Part shown: piece after piece, positions 15,250 through 24,666 of the stretch | Position numbering within the stretch: the first letter of the stretch is position 1 | Layout: each line of letters begins with the position of its first letter | NCBI RefSeq assembly: GCF_000772045.1 | Contig: NZ_CP009754.1 | Coordinates: 3,658,001-3,722,000 of the forward strand | Reading direction: 5' to 3' | DNA: 64,000 nt | Source: Streptomyces sp. CCM_MD2014 | Lineage (GTDB): Bacteria > Actinomycetota > Actinomycetes > Streptomycetales > Streptomycetaceae | Notes under the pieces: generated by a model | What the model saw: the letters and a program-made list of their open reading frames with translations, nothing else | Database searches by the model: none | What the model was told of the DNA's origin: nothing | Translations under genes and position numbers: made by a program

Positions 15250-16476
15250 ATGACCGAACGCCTCTCGACATCGAGCCTCGCCCGGGCCACCGGCGCGGCG
15301 GCCGACGACCGCCTGCCGCCGGCCCGTTTCGCCTACGACCGGCACACCTGGAAGGAGATCGCCCACCTGCTGGCGAACTTCCCGGCGGCGCTGCTCGGCT
15401 TTGTCTACGCCGTGACGATGCTGTCCGTCGGTATGGGGCTGACGGTCACGGTGATCGGGCTCCCGCTGCTGGCGGCCGGTCTGCTGGGCGCGCGGCAGTT
15501 GGGCAAGCTGGAGCGGGCGCGGGCCCGGGCGCTGCTCGGAGTGCGGGTGGACGAACCGAGTCCGCTGCCGTGGCGGGGCAGACGCGGCTTCTTCGCCCAG
15601 TTGTGGATGTCCTTGAAGGACCCGGTGGGCTGGCGCACGGTCCTGTACGACGTCATCCGGTTTCCCTGGGGCGTTCTCACCTTCGTCACCACCCTGACGT
15701 CGTTGTTCGTGCTGTGGCCGGTGCTCCCCTTCATCGCGCGGGCCCTCACCAACGTCGACCGGGCGATGGTGCGCGGGCTGCTGTCGCCGTCCGACGAGCT
15801 GGAGCGGCGGATCGCCGAGCTGGAGTCGGACCGGGGGGTGGTGGTCGACACGGCCGCGGCCGACCTGCGGCGCATCGAGCGCGACCTGCACGACGGGGCA
15901 CAGGCCCGCCTGGTCAACCTCGCCATGGGGCTCGGCCTGGCGAAGGAGAAGCTCCTGGAGGACCCCGACGCGGCGGCGGCCATGGTGGACGAGGCGCACG
16001 GCGAGGTGAAGCTGGCCCTGCAGGAGTTGCGGGACCTGGCCCGGGGCATCCATCCCGCCGTCCTGACCGACCGGGGTCTGGACGCGGCGCTCTCCTCGGT
16101 CGCCTCCCGCTGCACCGTACCGGTCGAGGTGACCGTCGATCTGACGGAGCGCCCGGCGGCCGCCATCGAGGGCATCGCCTACTTCACGGTCTCGGAGCTG
16201 CTCCAGAACATCAGCAAGCACAGCGGGGCGAGGTCGGCCTCCGTGGAGGTGTGGCGGTCGTCCAACCGACTGCTCATACAGGTGGGGGACGACGGCCGCG
16301 GCGGCGCGCGCCTCGACGGCGGGACGGGGATGAAGGGCCTCGCCGACCGGCTGTCCGCCGTCGACGGTCTCTTCGTCGTCGACTCGCCGGAAGGCGGCCC
16401 GACGACGATCACGGCCGAGCTGCCGTGGCGCGACCGTACGCGGGCCGACACGGCCGGCTCCGCGCCCGGAAGGTAG
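15250..16476 (+). CDS. Sensor-domain histidine kinase (first paralogue)
   Basis: A 408-residue membrane histidine kinase. Two hydrophobic pairs (about residues 45-82 and 130-165) form a four-helix sensor domain of the type often annotated as putative sensor domain. They are followed by a HisKA_3 dimerisation helix, RRIERDLHDGAQARLV, with the phospho-acceptor His near residue 214. A HATPase domain ends the protein (N-box QNISKH, G-box DDGRGG and GTGMKGLADR). This is the NarL/LuxR-linked kinase class. The ATG at 15250 has no evident ribosome binding site, so it may be leaderless. It is divergent from nuoA (231-bp gap) and upstream of a close paralogue. Signal unknown; redox or membrane state is plausible from context. 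Confidence 0.9.
   Translation: MTERLSTSSLARATGAAADDRLPPARFAYDRHTWKEIAHLLANFPAALLGFVYAVTMLSVGMGLTVTVIGLPLLAAGLLGARQLGKLERARARALLGVRVDEPSPLPWRGRRGFFAQLWMSLKDPVGWRTVLYDVIRFPWGVLTFVTTLTSLFVLWPVLPFIARALTNVDRAMVRGLLSPSDELERRIAELESDRGVVVDTAAADLRRIERDLHDGAQARLVNLAMGLGLAKEKLLEDPDAAAAMVDEAHGEVKLALQELRDLARGIHPAVLTDRGLDAALSSVASRCTVPVEVTVDLTERPAAAIEGIAYFTVSELLQNISKHSGARSASVEVWRSSNRLLIQVGDDGRGGARLDGGTGMKGLADRLSAVDGLFVVDSPEGGPTTITAELPWRDRTRADTAGSAPGR
15835..15926 (+). repeat. Long near-identical tract shared by the two kinase genes (copy 1)
   Basis: The DNA around the phospho-acceptor helix, from GTGGTCGACACGGCC to GGTCAACCTCGCCATG, is repeated without mismatch in the second kinase at about 17346-17431. 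Synonymous positions are unchanged too, which exceeds what protein conservation requires. Recent duplication or gene conversion is the simplest explanation. Confidence 0.75.
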
Positions 16477-16589
16477 GGAAAACCCCCCTCCCCAGACGCC
16501 GACGGGCTCCATTGGCCGGGGCGGCGGGGTCCAGGAGGGTGGAGGTACGACAGCTCAGCCGTAGGGCGACGAGGAGAGGGACGGCACCG

Positions 16590-17957
16590 ATGGCCACGGA
16601 TTACGGACAGAGTTACGGACTCGGACACGGGTCCGGCTTCCCCGGGGACACCGGTGCGCGGCGTCACCGGCTGCCGGTGGGGCTGCGGGCGCCGTTCGAG
16701 GCTCGCAGCTGGCGAGAGTTCGGCTATGTGCTGGCGGGTCTGCCGGTCGGCATCCTGCTCTTCACCTACGCGGTCACGATGGTGTCGCTGGGGGCGGGCC
16801 TGCTCGTGACGTTCCTGGGCGTGCCGGTGCTGGCGGCCGCGCTCGCCGGGTGCAGGGGCTTCGGGGCGATGGAGCGGGCGCGGGCCCGGGCCCTGCTGGG
16901 GCTGCGGGTGTCCGACCCGGAACCGCTGCGGCTGAGGAAGCAGGGTGCGATGGGCTGGATGGGGGCCGTACTCAAGAGCGGCGTTTCATGGCGGAGCCTG
17001 CTGTACGCGCTGGTGCAGTTCCCGTGGTCGGTGTTCTCGTTCGTCGTCGCCGTGAACTTCTGGGCGGTGGGGTGGGCGATGCTGACGTACCCGCTGTGGT
17101 TCTGGGTGTTCCCGATGTACGCCGGCCAGGACGGGCTTCAGCTGTACGGCGACGAGACGCACCGGGTCTACCTCGACAACCCGTTCGAGATCACCGTGAC
17201 GGCGCTGATCGGGCTGCTGGTCACGCTGGCGACGCCGTGGCTGGTACGGGCGTTGACGACCGTGGACCGGGTCATGGTGCACGGGCTGCTCGGGCCGTCC
17301 CGGCTGGCGACGCGGGTCGTGGAACTGGAGTCGGACCGGGGGGTCGTGGTCGACACGGCCGCGGCCGACCTGCGGCGCATCGAGCGCGACCTGCACGACG
17401 GGGCACAGGCCCGCCTGGTCAACCTCGCCATGGATCTGGGGCTGGCCAAGGAGAAGCTGAAGGAGGACCCCCGGGCCGCGGCCGTCATGGTGGACGAGGC
17501 GCACGGCGAGGTGAAGACGGCACTCCAGGAACTGCGGGACCTCGCTCGGGGCATCCACCCCGCGGTGCTGACCGACCGCGGTCTGGACGCGGCGCTGTCG
17601 GCGGTCGCCTCGCGCTGCACCGTGCCGGTGCGGGTGGAGGTCGACCTGGCCGAGCGCCCGGCGTCGGCGATCGAGGGCATCGCCTACTTCACGGTCTCGG
17701 AGCTGCTCCAGAACATCAGCAAGCACGCGCGGGCCACGTCGGCCGCGGTCGAGGTGTGGCGGGTGGAGAACCGGCTGCTGCTCCAGGTCGTGGACAACGG
17801 CGTGGGCGGCGCGCACGCGTCCGCCGGCTCCGGGCTGGCCGGCCTGGCGGAGCGGCTCGACGCGGTGGACGGGATCCTCGTGGTGGACTCACCGGCCGGA
17901 GGGCCGACGCGGGTCACGGCGGAGCTGCCGTGGCGGACCGAGCCGACCACCGTCTGA
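16590..17957 (+). CDS. Sensor-domain histidine kinase (second paralogue)
   Basis: A 455-residue paralogue of the preceding kinase. It has a glycine-rich N-terminus and a larger four-helix sensor domain with an inserted loop (YAGQDGLQLYGDETHRVYLDN). The HisKA_3 helix carries RIERDLHDGAQARLV, with His near residue 269. The HATPase domain ends the protein (QNISKH, DNGVGGAH, GSGLAGLAERL). GAGGAGAGGG at 16571-16580 precedes the ATG. The catalytic halves of the two kinases share nearly identical DNA tracts. The following response regulator is the probable partner of both. Input signal unknown. Confidence 0.9.
   Translation: MATDYGQSYGLGHGSGFPGDTGARRHRLPVGLRAPFEARSWREFGYVLAGLPVGILLFTYAVTMVSLGAGLLVTFLGVPVLAAALAGCRGFGAMERARARALLGLRVSDPEPLRLRKQGAMGWMGAVLKSGVSWRSLLYALVQFPWSVFSFVVAVNFWAVGWAMLTYPLWFWVFPMYAGQDGLQLYGDETHRVYLDNPFEITVTALIGLLVTLATPWLVRALTTVDRVMVHGLLGPSRLATRVVELESDRGVVVDTAAADLRRIERDLHDGAQARLVNLAMDLGLAKEKLKEDPRAAAVMVDEAHGEVKTALQELRDLARGIHPAVLTDRGLDAALSAVASRCTVPVRVEVDLAERPASAIEGIAYFTVSELLQNISKHARATSAAVEVWRVENRLLLQVVDNGVGGAHASAGSGLAGLAERLDAVDGILVVDSPAGGPTRVTAELPWRTEPTTV
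17346..17431 (+). repeat. Long near-identical tract shared by the two kinase genes (copy 2)
   Basis: This is the counterpart of the tract at about 15835-15926. A second identical run of 57 bases covers the N-box at 16165-16221 and 17670-17726. Confidence 0.75.
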
Positions 17958-18468
17958 GCCGCCCGAGGCCCGACATCGGGCCTCGGTGGGGTACCGGCCC
18001 CGGCACCCCGCCCGCCCCGGCCCCGGCTCCCGTCCCGGCTCAGGCACCCGCGCCGGGCCGGGCGCTGGCCGGTGACCCCGGCCCGGCGCCGCCGCTCGGC
18101 CCCGGCGCGACCCGGGCCGCGCGCAGGCGGAGGCCGCCACCGGGCGCCAACCGCTGCCGATCGGCTCGCCCCAGCATCTCCTCCTCCCCCCCCTTCCCCC
18201 CCCGCCTCCCCTCCCCGGCTTCTCCCCGTCGGCCTACACCCCCGGGCCGTCCCGGCTGGTTCGGCGTGGTCGAGAACCGGCCATTGTGCGGCCGAACCCG
18301 GACCGGCGCCCAGGGCTTCCCGTTCCCTTTCCGTTGCCTGAAGGCGGGCATCCCGCCTCGGATGCTGGGATGCTGGACCTGTCGCACGGACGGTTCGTGG
18401 ACGCGGCGCGGGCCGCGCGGACCGTGGGGTGCACGGGCTGTGGGGGGCCGAGGATCGTGGAGGACAGG
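17958..18468. other. Non-coding gap of about 500 bp with a hairpin and C-rich tract
   Basis: No convincing gene is seen between the second kinase and the response regulator. A palindromic hairpin (17963-17986) lies just after the kinase stop and may terminate or attenuate transcription. The middle part (about 18175-18230) is a C-rich, nearly G-free tract with runs of eight C. In-frame extensions of the response regulator into this gap lack family similarity. A promoter for the regulator is expected here, but no clear -35/-10 pair stands out. Confidence 0.5.
17963..17986. terminator. Hairpin after the second kinase
   Basis: The arms CCGAGGCCCGA and TCGGGCCTCGG form an 11-bp palindrome separated by two bases, six bases beyond the stop codon. 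It is GC-rich without a T tract, as many Streptomyces terminators are. Confidence 0.55.
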
Positions 18469-19128
18469 GTGCGGGTGGTCATCGCCGAGGATTCAGTACT
18501 GCTCCGAGAGGGGCTGACCCGGTTGCTGACCGACCGCGGGCACGAGGTCGTGGCCGGTGTCGGCGACGGTGAGGCACTGATCAAGACCATCACCGAGCTG
18601 GACGCGCAGGGCGAGCTGCCGGATGTCGTGGTGGCGGACGTACGGATGCCGCCGACGCACACCGACGAAGGGGTACGGGCCTCGGTGCGGCTGCGCAAGG
18701 CGCATCCCGGTCTCGGCGTGCTGGTGCTGTCGCAGTACGTGGAGGAGCGGTACGCGACGGAGCTGCTGGCCGGTTCCAGCCGGGGCGTCGGCTATCTGCT
18801 CAAGGACCGGGTGGCCGAGGTGCGGGAGTTCGTGGACGCGGTCGTGCGGGTGGCACAGGGCGGCACGGCACTGGACCCGGAGGTGGTCGCGCAGCTGCTC
18901 GGGCGCAGCCGCAAGCAGGACGTGCTGGCGGGGCTCACCCCGCGCGAGCGGGAGGTGCTGGGGCTCATGGCCGAGGGCCGGACGAACTCGGCGATCGCCC
19001 GGCAGCTCGTCGTGAGCGACGGGGCCGTCGAGAAGCACGTCAGCAACATCTTCATGAAACTGGGTCTGTCCCCCAGCGACGGTGATCACCGCAGGGTGCT
19101 CGCCGTACTCACGTATCTCAATTCCTGA
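18469..19128 (+). CDS. NarL/FixJ-family response regulator
   Basis: A 219-residue two-component regulator. The receiver domain (about 1-125) begins VRVVIAEDSVLLREGL with the acidic pair, and has the phospho-acceptor Asp in VVADVRMPP near residue 57 and the lysine in GYLLKDRV. The C-terminal LuxR-type helix-turn-helix (about 150-215) has LTPREREVLGLMAEGRTNS and SDGAVEKHVSNIFMKLGL. The GTG at 18469 has GGAGGA just upstream. A GTG at 18457 would add four residues and is an alternative. It lies between the two kinases and korAB, so it is the likely output of both kinases and may control nuo2 and/or kor. That link is inferred from position. Confidence 0.92.
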   Translation: MRVVIAEDSVLLREGLTRLLTDRGHEVVAGVGDGEALIKTITELDAQGELPDVVVADVRMPPTHTDEGVRASVRLRKAHPGLGVLVLSQYVEERYATELLAGSSRGVGYLLKDRVAEVREFVDAVVRVAQGGTALDPEVVAQLLGRSRKQDVLAGLTPREREVLGLMAEGRTNSAIARQLVVSDGAVEKHVSNIFMKLGLSPSDGDHRRVLAVLTYLNS

Positions 19129-19339
19129 CATCGGCGGCCCACGCCTCGGAAGCACCGGCCCTGCCCGGTCCCCCGGTGCTCATCCGGACGAATGAGAAAC
19201 CGGAGGACGGCAGGGGTGCGTCCTCGCCGGTGCCGGGGGCGGGAAGCCTTGGAAACACAGGGCTGCGGGCCGTCTCGAAGTCGTGTCCATCATGCGAATG
19301 TCCACCGGAAGTCATGGCGTGCGGACGTAGTGTTGATCC

Positions 19340-19381
19340 CGGGACGGTCGGTGGGAGACCAGTCCCCGGACAGCCGTCCCG
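19340..19381 (+). promoter_or_regulatory. Stem-loop in the korA leader
   Basis: The arms CGGGACGG (19340-19347) and CCGTCCCG (19374-19381) form an outer stem, with a smaller GGGA/TCCC pairing inside. The structure ends where the ribosome binding region GAGGGAGG begins, so it could affect korA translation. No known riboswitch family is recognised. Confidence 0.3.
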
Positions 19382-19396
19382 AGGGAGGTCCAGTAA

Positions 19397-21326
19397 GTGA
19401 CCAGCCAGGTCAGCAGCCCAGCGGAGCAGACCGACGGAGCCGACGAGACCGTCGTGGGAGCGCAGCGCAAACCGGCCGGGGCGAAGGACGTCCGCCGGCT
19501 CGACCGGGTGATCATCCGGTTCGCGGGGGACTCGGGCGACGGGATGCAGCTCACCGGCGACCGTTTCACCTCGGAGACGGCGTCGTTCGGCAACGATCTG
19601 TCGACGCTGCCGAACTTCCCGGCCGAGATCCGGGCACCCGCCGGCACCCTGCCGGGTGTCTCGTCCTTCCAGCTGCACTTCGCCGACCACGACATCCTCA
19701 CGCCGGGCGACGCGCCCAACGTGCTGGTGGCGATGAATCCCGCCGCGCTGAAGGCGAACGTCGGCGACCTCCCGCGCGGCGCGGAGATCATCGTCAACAC
19801 GGACGAGTTCACCAAGCGGGCGATGCAGAAGGTCGGCTACGACACCTCTCCGCTGGAGGACGGTTCCCTCGACGGCTACCGGTTGCATCCGGTGCCGTTG
19901 ACGACACTGACCGTCGAGGCGCTCACGGAGTTCGACCTCAGCCGCAAGGAGGCCGAGCGCTCCAAGAACATGTTCGCGCTCGGGCTGCTGAGCTGGATGT
20001 ACCACCGGCCCACCGAGGGCACGGAGAAGTTCCTGAAGTCGAAGTTCGCGAAGAAGCCCGACATCGCCGCCGCCAACATCGCGGCCTACCGCGCGGGCTG
20101 GAACTTCGGTGAGACCACGGAGGACTTCGCGGTCTCGTACGAGGTGGCACCGGCGGCGACGGCGTTCCCGCCCGGCACCTACCGCAACATCTCGGGGAAC
20201 CTGTCCCTGGCCTACGGACTGATCGCCGCGTCCCGGCAGGCGGACCTGCCGCTGTTCCTGGGCTCGTACCCGATCACCCCGGCCTCGGACATCCTCCACG
20301 AGCTGAGCAGGCACAAGAACTTCGGCGTGCGCACCTTCCAGGCGGAGGACGAGATCGCCGGGATCGGCGCGGCGCTCGGCGCGGCCTTCGGCGGCTCGCT
20401 GGCGGTGACGACGACGAGCGGTCCGGGTGTGGCGCTCAAGAGCGAGACGATCGGGCTCGCGGTGAGCCTGGAGCTGCCGCTGCTGGTCGTGGACATCCAG
20501 CGCGGCGGCCCCTCCACCGGGCTGCCGACCAAGACGGAGCAGGCCGACCTGCTGCAGGCGATGTACGGGCGCAACGGCGAGGCGCCGGTGCCGGTGGTGG
20601 CCCCGCGCACCCCGGCCGACTGCTTCGACGCCGCCCTGGAGGCGGCCCGCATCGCCCTGACCTACCGCACACCCGTCTTCCTCCTCTCCGACGGCTACCT
20701 GGCCAACGGCTCCGAGCCCTGGCGGATCCCCGAGCCGGACGAACTTCCGGACCTGGCGGTGCGGTTCGCGCAGGGCCCCAACCACACCCTGGACGACGGC
20801 ACCGAGGTGTTCTGGCCGTACAAACGCGACCCGCAGACCCTCGCCCGGCCCTGGGCGGTGCCGGGCACCCCGGGTCTCGAGCACCGGATCGGCGGCATCG
20901 AGAAGCAGGACGGCACCGGCAACATCTCGTACGACCCGGCCAACCACGACTTCATGGTCCGTACCCGGCAGGCCAAGGTCGACGGCATCGAGGTCCCCGA
21001 CCTGGAGGTCGACGACCCGGACGGCGCGCGGACGCTCGTGCTGGGGTGGGGCTCGACGTACGGCCCCATCACCGCGGCCGTGCGCCGGCTGCGCACCGCC
21101 GGTGAGGAGATCGCCCAGGCCCACCTGCGTCACCTCAACCCCTTCCCCGCCAATCTCGGCGCGGTGCTGCGGCGGTACGACAAGGTGGTGGTCCCGGAGA
21201 TGAACCTGGGTCAGCTCGCCACCCTGATCCGGGCGAAGTACCTGGTCGACGCGCAGTCCTACAACCAGGTCAACGGCATGCCGTTCAAGGCGGAACAGCT
21301 CGCCACCGTCCTGAAGGAGACCATCG

Positions 21327-21334
<8 letters not shown>
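19397..21334 (+). CDS. korA: 2-oxoacid:ferredoxin oxidoreductase alpha subunit (gamma-alpha fusion)
   Basis: A 645-residue subunit. Residues about 35-215 form the gamma domain (RVIIRFAGDSGDGMQLTGDR). Residues about 270-500 form the pyrimidine-binding alpha domain with the signature YPITPAS near residue 290 and TSGPGVALKSETIGLAV. The C-terminal transketolase-like domain ends in PEMNLGQLATLIRAKYL. With KorB it converts a 2-oxoacid, probably 2-oxoglutarate, plus CoA to acyl-CoA and CO2 while reducing ferredoxin. The GTG at 19397 is preceded by GAGGGAGG. The stop overlaps korB by eight bases, so the two are translated together. Substrate choice (2-oxoglutarate or another 2-oxoacid) is from family resemblance. 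Confidence 0.94.
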
Positions 21335-22385
<1,051 letters not shown>

Positions 22386-22405
22386 CGCGGCCAGCACGGC
22401 ACGAG

Positions 22406-22440
22406 GGAGGGGCCCGGACGGTAATCGTCCGGGCCCCTCC
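22406..22440 (+). terminator. Terminator of korAB
   Basis: A perfect 15-bp inverted repeat (22406-22420 and 22426-22440) with a five-base GTAAT loop follows the korB stop by 20 bases. Confidence 0.85.
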
Positions 22441-22442
22441 GG

Positions 22443-22483
22443 CTTACGTAAGGGTAAGTACCTTACTTCAAAGTGGGCACTTT
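22443..22483 (+). promoter_or_regulatory. Cluster of palindromes upstream of the SDR gene (candidate operator)
   Basis: Three short palindromes are packed together: CTTACGTAAG (22443-22452), GTAAG-TAC-CTTAC (22454-22466) and AAAGTG-GG-CACTTT (22470-22483). The GTAAG/CTTAC type is reminiscent of sites bound by HxlR-family regulators, which often control QorB-like enzymes. No HxlR gene is adjacent in this window. The sequence lies 60-100 bases before the SDR start, where a promoter is expected. Confidence 0.5.
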
Positions 22484-22545
22484 CCTGTGGTTAGCGCTTC
22501 CCTTAGGGTTAGTGGCAACGCACCCCCACTAGGAGCACTGAAACC

Positions 22546-23400
22546 ATGAGCATCGTCGTCACCGGAGCCACCGGACACCTCGGCCGCCACGTCGTGCGGC
22601 AACTGCTGGAGAAGGTGCCGGCCGACCGGGTCACCGCGGTCGTCCGGGACCGCGACCGGGCCGCCGACCTCGCCGCCCTCGGGGTACGGCTCGCGGTCGC
22701 CGACTACAACGCCCCCGAGACCTTCGACGGCCTGTTCACCGCCGGCGACCGGGTCCTGCTGATCTCCGGCAACGAGTTCGACAAGGGCCGCGTGCGGCAG
22801 CACACGGTCGTGATCGACGCGGCGAAGAAGGCCGGCGTGGCCCTGCTCGCCTACACCAGCGCCCCCGAGAGCCTCAAGGCGGCGCTCGCCGACGACCACC
22901 GCGCCACCGAGGAGGTGCTGGTCGGCTCCGGCGTGCCGTACGTGCTGCTGCGCAACGGCTGGTACCACGAGAACTACACCGAGCAGCTCGCCCCGGTCCT
23001 GGAGCACGGCGCCGTCGTCCAGGCGGCCGGCGAGGGCCGGGTCTCCTCCGCCTCCCGCGCCGACTACGCGGCCGCCGCCGTCGCGGTGCTGACCGGCGAG
23101 GGACACGAGAACACCGCTTACGAGCTGGGCGGCGACGAGGCGTGGAGCTTCGCCGAGTACGCCGCCGAGCTCAGCCGGCAGACGGGCAGGGAGATCGTCT
23201 ACAACCCCGTCTCCGTCGAGGCCTACACCGGCATCCTGACCGGCGCCGGGGTGCCCGGACCGCTCGCGGACGTCTTCGCGGGCGTGGACGCCGCCATCGC
23301 CAAGGGCGAGCTGGTCGTCTCCACCGGCGACCTGTCCCGGCTGACCGGCCGCCCGACGACGCCGCTCGCCGAGGCCGTCGCCGCCGCACTCAAGGGCTGA
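22546..23400 (+). CDS. SDR-family NAD(P)-binding oxidoreductase, NmrA/QorB-like
   Basis: A 284-residue atypical short-chain dehydrogenase. The N-terminal dinucleotide site VVTGATGHLGRHVV is intact. The protein resembles the NmrA-like group, such as E. coli QorB, with YTSAPES, LLRNGWYHENY and GRVSSASRADYAAAA. The QorB type reduces quinones with NADPH; others in the group only sense NAD(P). AGGAG at 22531-22535 precedes the ATG by ten bases. It is monocistronic, behind a cluster of palindromes and followed by a long inverted repeat. Expression is likely regulated by an HxlR- or TetR-type repressor, which is inference. Confidence 0.9.
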   Translation: MSIVVTGATGHLGRHVVRQLLEKVPADRVTAVVRDRDRAADLAALGVRLAVADYNAPETFDGLFTAGDRVLLISGNEFDKGRVRQHTVVIDAAKKAGVALLAYTSAPESLKAALADDHRATEEVLVGSGVPYVLLRNGWYHENYTEQLAPVLEHGAVVQAAGEGRVSSASRADYAAAAVAVLTGEGHENTAYELGGDEAWSFAEYAAELSRQTGREIVYNPVSVEAYTGILTGAGVPGPLADVFAGVDAAIAKGELVVSTGDLSRLTGRPTTPLAEAVAAALKG

Positions 23401-23430
23401 CCCCCGGACCCCGAGGGCCGCCCACCCGCC

Positions 23431-23462
23431 TGTCATGACCGTATCGCGGTACGGACATGACA
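23431..23462. promoter_or_regulatory. 13-bp inverted repeat between the SDR gene and rarD
   Basis: The arms 23431-23443 and 23450-23462 match at 12 of 13 positions (TGTCATGxCCGTA) around a TCGCGG centre. It could be a terminator hairpin for the SDR gene or an operator for rarD; the moderate A/T content of the arms favours an operator. Confidence 0.45.
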
Positions 23463-23540
23463 GACGGCCGGGTGCGGCGCTACCTTCGTCCTGGCATGCC
23501 TCCCCGTCTCCGGCATGCCGTGTGCGAGAAGGAGGTGCCC

Positions 23541-24647
23541 GTGGCCGGGTCGTCCAGGAGTGAGCAGCGCATAGGCCTGCTGAACGGCATCGCGGCGTAC
23601 GGGATGTGGGGGCTCGTCCCCCTGTTCTGGCCGCTGCTCAAGCCCGCCGGGGCCGGTGAGATCCTCGCCCACCGGATGGTGTGGTCCCTCGCCTTCGTCG
23701 CCGTCGCCCTGATCTTCGTACGGCGCTGGGCCTGGGCCGGCGAGCTGCTGCGCCGGCCCCGCAGGCTCGCCCTGGTCGCGGTGGCCGCCGGGGTCATCAC
23801 CGTCAACTGGGGCGTCTACATCTGGGCCGTGAACAGCGGCCACGTCGTCGAGGCCTCGCTCGGGTACTTCATCAACCCGCTGGTCACCATCGCGATGGGC
23901 GTGCTGCTGCTCAAGGAGCGGCTGCGGCCCGTGCAGTGGGCGGCGGTGGGCACCGGATTCGCGGCCGTGCTCGTCCTCACCATCGGCTACGGGCAGCCGC
24001 CGTGGATCTCCCTCTGCCTCGCCTTCTCCTTCGCCACGTACGGCCTGGTGAAGAAGAAGGTCAACCTCGGCGGCGTCGAGTCGCTCGCCGCCGAGACGGC
24101 GATCCAGTTCCTGCCGGCGCTCGGCTACCTGCTGTGGCTGGGCTCGCAGGGCGAGTCGACCTTCACCACGGAAGGTCTCGGGCACTCGGCCCTGCTCGCC
24201 GCGACCGGCATCGTCACGGCGATCCCGCTGGTCTGCTTCGGCGCGTCGGCGATCCGCGTGCCGCTGTCCACGCTGGGGCTGCTGCAGTACCTGGCGCCGG
24301 TCTTCCAGTTCCTGCTCGGCGTGCTGTACTTCGGCGAGGCCATGCCGCCCGAACGCTGGGCCGGCTTCGGACTGGTCTGGCTGGCGCTGACGCTGCTCAC
24401 CTGGGACGCGCTGCGCACGGCTCGCCGGACCGCGCGGGCTCTGCGGGAGCAGCTGGACCGGGCGGGCGCGGGCGTCGCGCCGGTCAAGGGGGACGCCGCC
24501 GCGCGGGAGCAGGGCGTCGTGGCCTCCGGAACGCCGGCCCCCGCTTCCAGCGTCTCCCCCGCCGGCCCCGCCGCCCCGGCTGCCGCACATGCGTCGGACT
24601 CGTCGGACGCGTCCGAGCAGCACGACGTCGGGGCGGCCAAGCCGTAG
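23541..24647 (+). CDS. rarD: EamA family transporter RarD
   Basis: A 368-residue membrane protein. The first 300 residues form ten helices in two EamA repeats, with RarD hallmarks GIAAYGMWGLVPLFW, NWGVYIWAVN and SLGYFINPLV. The last 65 residues are Ala/Pro/Ser-rich and cytoplasmic, ending in a Ser/Asp stretch. RarD proteins are drug/metabolite exporters of unknown substrate, historically linked to chloramphenicol sensitivity. The GTG at 23541 has AAGGAGG six bases upstream; a GTG two codons earlier is unlikely because it overlaps the binding site. It converges with the CGNR gene. Confidence 0.92.
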   Translation: MAGSSRSEQRIGLLNGIAAYGMWGLVPLFWPLLKPAGAGEILAHRMVWSLAFVAVALIFVRRWAWAGELLRRPRRLALVAVAAGVITVNWGVYIWAVNSGHVVEASLGYFINPLVTIAMGVLLLKERLRPVQWAAVGTGFAAVLVLTIGYGQPPWISLCLAFSFATYGLVKKKVNLGGVESLAAETAIQFLPALGYLLWLGSQGESTFTTEGLGHSALLAATGIVTAIPLVCFGASAIRVPLSTLGLLQYLAPVFQFLLGVLYFGEAMPPERWAGFGLVWLALTLLTWDALRTARRTARALREQLDRAGAGVAPVKGDAAAREQGVVASGTPAPASSVSPAGPAAPAAAHASDSSDASEQHDVGAAKP

Positions 24648-24666
24648 CTCCCTGCGGGGTGCCGGG

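Noticed and set aside
17958..18468. N-terminal extension of the response regulator into the upstream gap
   Set aside because: The upstream in-frame residues are not receiver-like, and the receiver domain begins exactly at the chosen GTG.
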